DNA of 20,159 bases from a virus, in IMG/VR virus record IMGVR_UViG_3300020478_000094, positions 1-20,159 of that record. The stretch is one strand, 5' to 3'. A model generated the notes under the pieces. It was not told the DNA's origin and did no database searches. It was given only the letters and a program-made list of their open reading frames with translations. Shown here piece by piece: positions 1-8,800 of the stretch. The position numbers and the translations under genes are program-made. Every line of letters begins with the position of its first letter. Within the stretch, counting starts at the first letter, position 1.

Positions 1-962
1 GGAAAATCTATTATAATAAATCCCCAGGAATTATGATATGAACATCCATATAGGTATGCGTTACCATCAGATCGTGCTGCAGGTTTATAGTAATAACGAC
101 AACAATCTTTCCATTCAGTAGTATACTTTTTATGCTCAAAGTCAGTCGCATAATCTCCAACTTCTAACTGTAAGCCTGTAATTTCAAATGTTGCATCATT
201 CGTTGTCCACCAAGTAGATGTCATGTCTGGGAGAGTAGCCGACCCACTATATGTAATCCAGCTATTTGTAGAAACACCACTAGCTGTATGATCAGTCCCA
301 AGAAAAGGAACTATAATAAGACTTAACCCAAGACCATTATCATTATCAATTTGAAGATTAGAATTACCTGGTATAGTTGTTGTTATTTTTGTCCACGTGT
401 CTGCACTTAAAGTTATTGGAAAATTATAATTATAAGCTGTTCCATCCCAAGTTCTAAAGTATCCGTAGAAAGTCTGTCCAACACTTGATTTTGCCCAAAA
501 AGATACAGTGGCTTTACTTGAGCTAGAAGTATAATCCCAACCACTTGATACTATGTCTTGTGCTTCTAATGTATAATGTATATTTACAAAATCGGTTGCA
601 CCAGCACCACTTGTTTGGTTTCCATTTTGTATATGGAAAGAATGTCTAAATCCTTTCCCCCAGGGTCCAGTATCACTAGACGTTAAATCATGTTGTGATT
701 GGGTAATTGCTTCGTCAGTACCTCCAAAATCATTCTGGATTCTATCAACAGTTTTATATCCAGTTGCAGTAGATGTAGTAGCACGTTGTGCAACATTCAT
801 TGCACCATTAATTATTAAATTTCTATTAGGTAAGTTAGTGAATTTACCTGTATCTGCCGTAATAGTAGATCCAGTTACTGCACATTTACCGTTGGAAGCA
901 AGAGTTATTGCATCACTTGATGCACTTGTATGCCTGATTGCATCGACATTTATTTGACTCAT
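1..962 (-). CDS. Tail fibre / receptor-binding-like protein, 3' end missing
   Basis: A start codon at 962 opens a frame that stays open to the left edge: 320 codons are visible and no stop is reached. The start overlaps the stop of the 86-residue gene upstream (ATGA), which suggests coupled translation. Near residues 49-61 is NLIINGAMNVAQR, a motif I know from many phage tail and fibre proteins. It is followed by a Ser/Thr/Gly-rich, beta-rich stretch (about 80-250) resembling a jelly-roll or lectin-like domain. Near residues 259-290 is GLQLEVGDYATDFEH followed by a Cys-Cys-Arg-Tyr-Tyr-Tyr segment, the usual C-terminal signature of this family. That signature usually sits close to the C-terminus, so perhaps only a short tail is lost. 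It is likely a structural virion protein contacting the cell surface. The exact ligand cannot be read from the sequence. Confidence 0.8.
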   Translation of the reverse strand, partial: MSQINVDAIRHTSASSDAITLASNGKCAVTGSTITADTGKFTNLPNRNLIINGAMNVAQRATTSTATGYKTVDRIQNDFGGTDEAITQSQHDLTSSDTGPWGKGFRHSFHIQNGNQTSGAGATDFVNIHYTLEAQDIVSSGWDYTSSSSKATVSFWAKSSVGQTFYGYFRTWDGTAYNYNFPITLSADTWTKITTTIPGNSNLQIDNDNGLGLSLIIVPFLGTDHTASGVSTNSWITYSGSATLPDMTSTWWTTNDATFEITGLQLEVGDYATDFEHKKYTTEWKDCCRYYYKPAARSDGNAYLYGCSYHNSWGFIIIDF

Positions 963-1219
963 AATATTCTTTTGGTTTCAGGGAACATTGCATGTAATAT
1001 TGAATCAGGTGCAAAATTATCATCTATATGTTTTTGAGCTTCTGCTTTAGTTACAGTACGAGCTCCTCCATATAATTCCTTTTCTTGTGCCCATCTTTTT
1101 GCAGCTTTACTGTCATCTAAAACAATGACATTACAACCGACTTCTTCATATTCAAAAGTGTCCCTTCTTTTATCAATGAAATCTTTTCCTGAATTAGGAC
1201 ATATAACATAAATAGACAT
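959..1219 (-). CDS. Hypothetical 86-residue protein in the tail-fibre cassette
   Basis: I do not recognise this family. It is a small soluble-looking protein with no signal peptide or membrane segment, mixed charge, two cysteines (residues 7 and 29) and a C-terminal half rich in Lys, Glu and Asp. Its start overlaps the stop of the 381-residue kelch-like protein by one base (TAATG), and its own TGA stop overlaps the ATG of the next fibre gene. It is therefore translationally locked between two receptor-binding-type proteins. Small proteins in this position are often fibre chaperones or assembly factors. That role is inferred from position only. Confidence 0.7.
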   Translation of the reverse strand: MSIYVICPNSGKDFIDKRRDTFEYEEVGCNVIVLDDSKAAKRWAQEKELYGGARTVTKAEAQKHIDDNFAPDSILHAMFPETKRIL

Positions 1220-2364
1220 TATTCTGCTTCCTCCACTTGAATACTGCCAGAAGGTGCTAATTCTTCAACACTGTTTAAATATACAGCACCAGATACTTGA
1301 TAACCACCTATAACTAGTCCATTACCTGTAGTTCCTGTATCTCCCAGATTATTATTCCTTGAAGTGCTTAGGTTATCAAAAGCTGACCAGCTAGTTCCAT
1401 CATATTGTTCGCAAGAATTTGTATTAGTATTTGAATTTGGGTAACCTCCTGCACAAACAGCAGAAGTTTGAACTCCAATAGTTCCATTAGAATGTCTAGC
1501 AGTTCCTAATTGTCCTCCTTGACTCCATGAAGTACCATCATACTCATCAGAGTATCCATAATATCCACTAGCTAATGCACCTCCTACTTGAAGAGCTGCA
1601 TTTACAGTTCCACAAGCAGCATGACTACTCCTAACTGATGACAAAGCTCCACCTGTTGACCATGATGAGCCATCCCATTCTTGTGTAGTAGTAATTCTTT
1701 CACTAGCAGTATCGTTATACCCACCAGCTACTAATGCGGCTGTAGTTGTACCGCAGCTTGCTAATAATCTTACTGTTGTACCTATATTACTTGAAGCTGA
1801 CCATGAAGAACCATTCCATATTTCAGTTGCTGCAGTAACGGCACTTCCAGTATATCCAGCAAGCTTAAAAGCTGCTGATTGAGCACCTGTCATAGTACCC
1901 ATAGAAGTTGTTGTACCAGGTGCTGTAATAGATGACCATGAGGAACCATCATATGTATCACCACCAGCTTGAGTACCAGAACCGTTGGTATTACCAGTTG
2001 TTATTGTTGCTGTACCAGTTCCAGCTCCAGCTTTACCATATCCTGAATCTGGATGATTAGCTCCATTGCTCCAAGTACCAACAAGACCTGCTGTATAGAA
2101 ATGAAACTTCTTATCAGTATCATACCAAAAATCACCTGCACCTTTAGATGAATTAGCAGCACCAGTTAAAGTTAATTTAGAAAAGGAAGTAGGTTGAGTA
2201 ACCCATCCGAAATTTTTTGATCCGTCAGTTTTCAAGTATTGACCTGCTGATCCATCAGCTACAGGTAGCACGAAAGCTACATGGGCATTACCTGTTGTAG
2301 TTGATGGACCTTTGAGAGATATACTCCCACCGCCTGAATCAGCGGCTATTTTTACTTCTGCCAT
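1219..2364 (-). CDS. Kelch-like beta-propeller tail/fibre protein
   Basis: This 381-residue protein has a collar-like N-terminus (about 1-100) with a DGSAGQYLKTDG...GWV module also seen in the gp17-like fibre of this window. It then has five regularly spaced copies of an aromatic/Asp(Asn)-Gly-Ser/Thr-Ser-Trp-Ser motif at about residues 138, 183, 230, 275 and 321. The 45-47 residue period, with a GG-Tyr pair in most units, is the blade pattern of kelch-type beta-propellers. A sixth, less clear blade may follow at 350-368. It is probably a tail-tip or fibre ligand-binding protein. Start and stop overlap both neighbours: TAATG at 2364 with the 102-residue gene, and TAATG at 1219 with the 86-residue gene. 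The propeller fold is inferred from periodicity. A non-propeller repeat fibre remains possible. Confidence 0.8.
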   Translation of the reverse strand: MAEVKIAADSGGGSISLKGPSTTTGNAHVAFVLPVADGSAGQYLKTDGSKNFGWVTQPTSFSKLTLTGAANSSKGAGDFWYDTDKKFHFYTAGLVGTWSNGANHPDSGYGKAGAGTGTATITTGNTNGSGTQAGGDTYDGSSWSSITAPGTTTSMGTMTGAQSAAFKLAGYTGSAVTAATEIWNGSSWSASSNIGTTVRLLASCGTTTAALVAGGYNDTASERITTTQEWDGSSWSTGGALSSVRSSHAACGTVNAALQVGGALASGYYGYSDEYDGTSWSQGGQLGTARHSNGTIGVQTSAVCAGGYPNSNTNTNSCEQYDGTSWSAFDNLSTSRNNNLGDTGTTGNGLVIGGYQVSGAVYLNSVEELAPSGSIQVEEAE

Positions 2365-2672
2365 TATGGTTTAGGATATTTATCTTTGGTTGCTTTAATT
2401 GCTTTCGCAAATTCGCCTGTGGCATCGACCTTGCCAGCGATTATGTCTTTATAGAGAAGATCAAATTGTTCTGATAATGCAGGATATTCTATTTTCCTCT
2501 CATTCTTATATGTTTGTTTTGTAAATTCTGCGTCAACTGCTGACTGATCTATAGATAATACATCTTGACCTTTAAAAACTGTAAGTGTCCCATCTTTATT
2601 AGATCTACATCCTGTAGCATCTGGGTATAATTGATAGACAATATCGTGTTTAGTTACTGCAGTTTCAATCAT
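2364..2672 (-). CDS. Small tail-fibre-associated protein (YP..QxDxLY motif)
   Basis: I place the start at the ATG at 2672, giving 102 residues (MIETAV...), rather than at 2687. The codons after the 2687 ATG contain a strong Shine-Dalgarno sequence (GGGAGG) ideally spaced for the 2672 ATG, and the 2672 start forms an ATGA overlap with the stop of the 198-residue gene. The C-terminal half carries EYPALSEQFDLLYKDI, matching the YP-x-QxDxLY motif seen in many small proteins encoded next to phage tail fibres. I recall some of these as tail assembly or fibre-associated proteins, but their function is not firmly known. No membrane or signal sequence is visible. The stop overlaps the next start as TAATG. 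Confidence 0.75.
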   Translation of the reverse strand: MIETAVTKHDIVYQLYPDATGCRSNKDGTLTVFKGQDVLSIDQSAVDAEFTKQTYKNERKIEYPALSEQFDLLYKDIIAGKVDATGEFAKAIKATKDKYPKP

Positions 2673-3265
2673 GCTGATACCTCCCATAAGTTAAGAGTAC
2701 ATACATCATAATTATTTGTTCCAACATGATAACCTGTACCACTACTTGAATAACCAACAATAAAAATTCTATATGTTAAAGCACTTGTTGAGTTTGGTGA
2801 GTGTAGATAAGACCATGCTCCAGGACCGCCATGAGTTGCAGACGCATAGAAAACATAATCATCGTCACCACCATCTGTTATAGCTAAATAATCAGCTTGA
2901 CCATCTATTTTACATGCCATACTTACATAATCTGTACCATTACCTCTAACAACTCCTGTCCAATGAATTAAGACTTTATTACTTGTAGAGGACGGTGTTA
3001 TTGTTGTTGCTAGTCCTGTATCTACTGCATTATTTATACCCCAACCAGTAGCGGAAGTTTGGTTATCAATTGATGTTGATTGTAATTGTAAAAGTTTACC
3101 ACCTACACCTGATGCAAGTTTTCCTCCTGTTACATTTGCATCGAGTATCTTTGCAGTTGTTACCGCATTTGCTGCTAGAGCATCTGCGTCTATTGAGCCG
3201 TCAGGTACACCACCTACGGCTAATCCTCCGATAGTATTTGCACTACCATTTAAAACTAATGCCAT
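2669..3265 (-). CDS. Short tail-fibre-like protein with fibre repeat module
   Basis: This is a 198-residue protein. Residues about 20-60 (DGSIDADALAANAVTTAKI...) repeat the Ala/Asp/Ile-rich units of the gp17-like fibre encoded immediately upstream. The C-terminal part (about 60-198) is a Ser/Thr/Gly/Tyr-rich beta domain of the kind found in virion-attached receptor-binding proteins. The start codon shares one base with the gp17 stop (TAATG), so the two are probably made in a coupled way and assembled together. The short leader plus repeat plus globular head suggests a second, short fibre or a head that caps the main fibre. The sequence does not decide between these. Confidence 0.75.
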   Translation of the reverse strand: MALVLNGSANTIGGLAVGGVPDGSIDADALAANAVTTAKILDANVTGGKLASGVGGKLLQLQSTSIDNQTSATGWGINNAVDTGLATTITPSSTSNKVLIHWTGVVRGNGTDYVSMACKIDGQADYLAITDGGDDDYVFYASATHGGPGAWSYLHSPNSTSALTYRIFIVGYSSSGTGYHVGTNNYDVCTLNLWEVSA

Positions 3266-5847
3266 TAGCTAATCACCCAACGTCCGTTTACAGTTACAGT
3301 GGCGTTTAAAGTTATAGGACCAACACTGTGCGCCCCTTTAGTAGATGCTATTGTATGATCATCACTAATAGTTAAGTTATTCTCCCACATTGCACCGTTT
3401 GCTGTAGCAGCTACTACATCAGCCCATTCAGGATCATTAGCACCTATCTTAAGATATTGACCTGCTGTTCCTTTAGCTAATCTTTGATCTCCAGATGCAT
3501 CTCTAAAGAGTATGTCACCTCTAGTAGTTAAAGGTGTAGTATATTGAGCAGGTGAAGCCCATGTAAGACCACCTGTGTTACCTGATTGCTTCTGTAAATA
3601 CTGACCATCAGATCCAGCATTACTAATTTGAATTCTAGCTTCATCTACAGCTTCATCAGCTATATGTTCTTGAGCTACGGCATCATCAGCAAGTTTAGTA
3701 CCATCTATAGCATCTGCAGCAATCTTAGCAGTCGTAACTGCAAGGTTCTGTATCTTAGCTGTAGATACTGTGTTATCTCCTGGTGTAGGAATACTTACAG
3801 CAGAACCTATTTGTACTATAAATATACTAGAACCAACACCAGGTGCTGCACCAAATATAATAGTATTAGCATCTACAAGTGCAAAGCCTTCAGTAGGAGC
3901 ACTTGTTCCAGTATTAGCTTTCTGTACAACACCATTTATACTAACTATAAGTTGTGCTGCATTAGTTACACTAGCTGCACTACCTGAATTACTACCTTCT
4001 CTTAAATCAAATGTTGTATTAGTAAGTGTAGGTGCTCCAGTTCCACCTGTAGGACATAAGAATAGATACTTAAATTGACCTGTAGATGTTACTTCTTTCC
4101 ATGCTGATGTGGTGGTATCATACACCTTCATTTTATCAGCATTAGTATCATATACTAAATCACCTTCATGAAGACTAGAAGATGGTTCTCCTGCATGTAC
4201 ACGATATCTTTCATTAAAGTCATCAACTGCAGTTTTAGCAGAAGTAATATCAGCAGGTGCTAAAGTCTCTCTATGGAAAGTATATGTATGTAATGTAGAA
4301 GTTGTCTCAACTAATATACCTTTACCAGCTTCAATAGTATCGCTATTAGCCATACCATTAATAGTAACAGTATTACCTGTACCTGCGCCATTAGCTATTG
4401 TTGCTACACCACTACCATTAGAAGTAAGGTTACTAGCTAGTGCTTTTACACTGACAATAGTACCTGCATTATCTTCAGGATCTGGGTTAGTAGCAGGAAA
4501 ACTTGTTTCATTAGCTATAGGTCTAAAACCACCTACATCTGTTACTAAGTCTACTATCCTTTCTTCGACAGCTTGAGCTGTAGGAAGCTGTACATCAGTA
4601 GGGTTGCTAATTGATGTGACGATGCTCTTCCCATCCAGCAAGTTAAGCTCAGAAAGAGTAGCGGTAAGAGCAGTACTGCCCGCCAAAATAGAAGCAGTAC
4701 CTGCCTGCATACCAGCAAGCGTTGTGAGTTCAGCATCAGCTATATGTTCAGTTCCTATAGCATCATCAGCTATTTTAGCACTAGTAATTGCATCAGCTGC
4801 TATTTCAGAAGTACCAACAGTACCATTAGATGCTGCGGTTAATCTACCTTGAGCATCTACTGTAATATCAGCAGCAGTATAACTACCAGCAGTTACAGCT
4901 GTATTAGCTAGTTTATCTGCAGTTACTTGATCGTCAGCAATGTGAGCAGTGTCAATAGAACCGTCAACATAATGCTCAGAATTAATTGAATCATCAGCAA
5001 TCTTAGTTCCATCTACAGCATCAGCTGCAAGTTTAGCTGTTGTAACTGATGTATTACCTAGAGCTGTAGTGTCTACAGACCCTGCTGCATAATGTTCAGT
5101 ATCAATAGAATCGGCAACTAAGTGTTCTGAATCAATCGAATCGTCTGCTATCTTTGCTCCTGTTACAGCATCAGCATTAATCTTAGCTGTAGTTACTGCA
5201 TTAGATGCTATATGAGCTGCATCTATAGATCCATCTACATAGTGTTCTGAGTTGATAGAATCATCTGCTATCTTAGCTCCTGTTACAGCATCTGCTGCTA
5301 TATCAGCTGTAGCTATCGTACTATCAGCAATCATAGCTGAAGTTACAGTACCAGTGTCTCCAGTCGTTACTACTGTACCTGTTACGTTAGGTAAACTTAT
5401 AGTTCTATCAGCTGTAGGATCAACTACAGTTAATCTAGTTTCATGATCATTAGCAGTAGCTCCTTCAAATATAATATCAGCATCCTCATCCATCGTGAGG
5501 TCTCCAACCATGGTACCACCAAGGTTACTTAAATATCTAGCACTAATCTCTTGTGTTGAATATAGGTTTTGTGTAAAGTTATCATTTAGATCTTCTGACT
5601 TAATAGCTGATCCTGCATAGAATGTAGCTGTAAGCGCATCATCACTCGTTTCTCTATATATTTTGATTTTGGTGCCATTAGCTGGCGCAGTATTAAATTG
5701 TAATGTCGTAGCAGTTGGAAGGGTGAAAGCTGTTGTTACCGTAGCATCAAGTTGAGCTTTTATGTCTGCCGACTTAAGATATGGAAATGTGAAGGAATAA
5801 GTGGTGGTAGACCCATTCCCAACGTATGAATTTTGTGTAACAGCCAT
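3265..5847 (-). CDS. Tail fibre protein, T7 gp17-like N-terminus
   Basis: This 860-residue fibre begins with the conserved T7-type virion-anchoring domain (about residues 1-115: YVGNGSTTTYSFTFPYL, then a bound-residue pattern ending in KIKIYRET and SEDLNDNF). Next comes a short conserved segment with DLTMDEDADIIFEGAT. A long degenerate repeat array follows (about 160-380) built from units such as AADAVTGAKIADDSI and SEHYVDGSID, with a second small array near 690-740. The central and C-terminal parts contain the LVYDTNADKMKVYD module and two GQYL...W modules. The protein ends in a compact segment with NLTISDDHTIASTKG. By homology of the N-terminus and position after gp16, it attaches to the tail and binds the host cell. 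No tailspike-type enzyme motif is visible. It starts six bases after the gp16-like stop. Confidence 0.9.
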   Translation of the reverse strand: MAVTQNSYVGNGSTTTYSFTFPYLKSADIKAQLDATVTTAFTLPTATTLQFNTAPANGTKIKIYRETSDDALTATFYAGSAIKSEDLNDNFTQNLYSTQEISARYLSNLGGTMVGDLTMDEDADIIFEGATANDHETRLTVVDPTADRTISLPNVTGTVVTTGDTGTVTSAMIADSTIATADIAADAVTGAKIADDSINSEHYVDGSIDAAHIASNAVTTAKINADAVTGAKIADDSIDSEHLVADSIDTEHYAAGSVDTTALGNTSVTTAKLAADAVDGTKIADDSINSEHYVDGSIDTAHIADDQVTADKLANTAVTAGSYTAADITVDAQGRLTAASNGTVGTSEIAADAITSAKIADDAIGTEHIADAELTTLAGMQAGTASILAGSTALTATLSELNLLDGKSIVTSISNPTDVQLPTAQAVEERIVDLVTDVGGFRPIANETSFPATNPDPEDNAGTIVSVKALASNLTSNGSGVATIANGAGTGNTVTINGMANSDTIEAGKGILVETTSTLHTYTFHRETLAPADITSAKTAVDDFNERYRVHAGEPSSSLHEGDLVYDTNADKMKVYDTTTSAWKEVTSTGQFKYLFLCPTGGTGAPTLTNTTFDLREGSNSGSAASVTNAAQLIVSINGVVQKANTGTSAPTEGFALVDANTIIFGAAPGVGSSIFIVQIGSAVSIPTPGDNTVSTAKIQNLAVTTAKIAADAIDGTKLADDAVAQEHIADEAVDEARIQISNAGSDGQYLQKQSGNTGGLTWASPAQYTTPLTTRGDILFRDASGDQRLAKGTAGQYLKIGANDPEWADVVAATANGAMWENNLTISDDHTIASTKGAHSVGPITLNATVTVNGRWVIS
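3620..3790 (-). repeat. Second fibre repeat block (coding)
   Basis: Within the fibre gene, residues about 690-740 again show the ADAIDGTKLADDAV / QEHIADEAVDEARI type of unit, separated by some 300 residues of unrelated sequence from the larger array. This suggests internal duplication or exchange of a repeat module. Confidence 0.65.
4715..5365 (-). repeat. Degenerate coding repeat array in tail fibre
   Basis: Residues about 161-378 of the fibre are imperfect repeats with consensus A-D-A-V-T-x-A-K-I-A-D-D-S-I followed by a variable x-E-H-Y/I-x-D/A-G-S-I-D unit. On the DNA this appears as recurring 'atctgctgc' / 'catcagcaat' / 'atagtgttc' words. The DNA copies are diverged at many third positions, so this is an old protein repeat kept by selection, not a recent tandem duplication. 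Confidence 0.85.
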
Positions 5848-5853
5848 AGTATG

Positions 5854-8800
5854 TTATTTAGCCATTTGTAGTAATTGTCTAGTTTCTAGTTCTTTCTTTT
5901 GTAATTCGGTGGCTCTTTGTACATTACCTTCTTTCATAGCTTCTTGAGCTAATTTCTGATGTAATATAATGTTAGCTATGTCAGGTCTATCATTAAGTAA
6001 TCTTTGTTCTGCTGCCCATTGTGCATCTTTTACTATCTCATTGATCTTACTAATAACTGGTAACCAATCAGAATCTAACTTAATCTTGTCATTTTCTAAG
6101 TCAGAACCAGTAGCACGATGGAATCTTAATTGACCTATTTGTTTATTATAGGTTTTATTCTTCATTAAATTCTTAATCTTCTTAGACATATTCTGTTCTG
6201 CCATATACTGATGTATCAGTTTACGTTCAGCAGTACTATATTCATATGATCCAGAAGAATCTTTATTTAATTTATGAAGTCCATTCCATCCTGTTTGACG
6301 TAACCATATTCTCCAAGGTTCTTCTTTCTGGCTAACATTAATCTTAGTAACAGAATGAATTAGTTTAGCAAATGGATGGTGTATATCATCAATAGGATCA
6401 CCTGTCCAAATATCAACTCTTTCATCTAATGCCATATTAGCTAAAGGAAGTTTATTTGCCATGTATTCCCAGATTTCACCTTGAATATCTTTCTGACTTG
6501 TAGATATTGCATCAGCTAATACTGCTAAAGCACTACTATTTGGTAAATAAGACCTAGCTGTATTAGCTATCAGTCTATTCCACTGTCCTAATTCTCCATT
6601 TATAGCAGCAATTAATGGTTCTATACTTTGTAAAGGAGTATCATTTAAGAAGTTAGCAGCTAGAGACCAAGTTAATTTATCAAACCAATTAGCTAACATA
6701 GGTTCTTCAATATCTGCAGCATAGTATGATAGATCTCCTATAGTAGATAGGACTTGTTCTACACCTGGTATACCATCATAAGGTAACCATTTACCAGCTA
6801 TTTTTATTTCTTTAGGTGTATATCCCATCTGATCTCTTTCTTTCTTTCTACGATCTGGGTTGTAATGACCATTACCTCTGATATTACCATCCATAGCATA
6901 CTGCCAAAGTGACTGGGCGAGTAAACCAGAGAATGCTATACGACCTATATACTCATTTCTTAGATTCTCAAATAAATGTCTTCCACCAACATCATTTAAA
7001 CTTGCACCATGTTCAGCTAATGCAGCTGCTATTTCATCATCAGTTCTAGCCCAGATAGTTTTACCATATTTAGATTGCATTCCTGGTATTGAACTAAAAC
7101 CAGTCCAAGATAAAGCATGTTTGAAATCATTTAGCTGTGTTCTTGGGAACATGAAAAGATGTCTACTAATGGGCACTGTTGTTGTAGCTTGATTAAGCCA
7201 AGAAGCTACCCTATCATCTAAGTTAAGTGTTATTTCACCAGAGATATTTTTTAATACTGAATCTTTAATTAAACCATTATCATCAAAGAAGTTTTTATAA
7301 TGTTTCTTTTCAGCTACAAATATCTTTTTCCAATCAGCAAAACCAAATTCAGAGAAGATCTCATCATAAGCTCGTATTCTAGATAATTGATGTGCTATAT
7401 GTGTCCATACAAATGCATCAGGTCCAGTAAGACCTGTCATTCCAAAGCGCATCCAAGGAGCTTTAGATAAATTCCTCAAAGCGATAACAAAATCAAGTAA
7501 CATAAGTTTACCTTGATTACCTTCTGCTTCCCAAACTGATCTCATTTGCTCCATCAGATCCCACTTAGCAGTATCTGTTTTTTTAATTGCTAAGTCTTTT
7601 CTATATGCTTTAAGCATTAGTTCTGGATCTTTATGAGCTTTCTTCATAAGACTCCAGGCATCAGTAAGTGATCTTCTATTAGTTTCAAACATAGCACCAT
7701 TATAATACATGGTTCTTCTGAATGAATCAAATCCATCTAATGGACCCCATAAAGCACTACCCATTATTTGAGTAATAGGTCTAAGAGTTAATTTAGAAGT
7801 TACATCTAATCCTGCTCTAAATGCAGATAAACCAGATAGTACATTATTAAATACTACAGAAAAAGCATTCCTAGCAAAGAGATTCATTTCTCTTGGATTA
7901 GGACTTACAAGCATTCCTCTAGGAGTTATCTGATCTCCAGCCCATCTCATTAATTTAGCAAAACTATCTACATCACCTTTAGTATAAGCAAAGGCATCCA
8001 TTAAAGGACGCATAGCTAGTGGATTAGTTTTAGCTAATTGTTTAAGTTCTTTAGTTAATTTTAAATTAGCCCGATGTATTGTATTCTCTGCTTTTTTAAA
8101 TTCACTAGTAAGTGTTTTAATAGTAGATTCAAAGTCTGCAGGAGGGATAGCATCTGCCCAATCTTTATTTTTTAACTGCCAACCAGAAATATATTTATTA
8201 AGAGCATACTCATCCATTAGAAATTGAAGCTTATCAATAACAAGATCCATACCTTTCTGATCATCCATGAAAGGTTTTAAATCTTGAACAGCTTCTGCTA
8301 ATGTTGCAGCTTCTCTACCCATGGTATCCATTACCCTAGCAGAGTTCATTGCAATATCTCTACCTAAGAATCTATCAACTAGATCACGCATAGCAAATGC
8401 AGCACCTCTAGCTTGTTCTTCAGTAATATATTCTACTTTTAATTTACCACCAAGAAGTGTTTTAGTATCTTTATAATCTAAGAATATACCTCTTAGATCA
8501 TCCATATTCTCTGCAGCTATGATACTTGTATAAACATCAAAAGCAAGTGCATCCATATTCTTTTTACTGAATCTGAATCCATTTACTAAAGCATCAAATC
8601 TACCTAAATCTCTTGCTTGTTCTGCTACACCCATAACAGCATCACGTGAAGTAGAGCCTACCATTAGACCCTTATTTCTCATAGATTCTGTTATAATAGG
8701 TGCTGGATCACCAGTTGCTTGACCTGCTTTAATAGCAGCAACATCTGCTTGGTTACGTGCTACATTACCTGGAGGTACAGCTGGTTTTGTATTATCTGCT

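Noticed and set aside
2673-2687. Longer start (ATG at 2687) for the 102-residue protein
   Set aside because: The extra codons contain the Shine-Dalgarno for the ATG at 2672, and the 2672 start gives a standard ATGA overlap.
4554-4736. Minus-strand 60-codon frame within the fibre gene
   Set aside because: It overlaps the fibre frame completely in another phase and shows no motif. It is a by-product of the repeat-rich coding sequence.
4715-5365. Possible CRISPR or tandem DNA repeat
   Set aside because: The similarity is at protein level, the copies are diverged at third positions and there are no spacers. It is a coding fibre repeat.
3628-5446. Plus-strand open frames at 3628-3987, 3770-4078, 4604-4852 and 5252-5446
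   Set aside because: They lie fully inside the tail-fibre gene on the other strand. Their composition mirrors its Ala/Ser/Thr repeats, and none has a ribosome site or recognisable motif.
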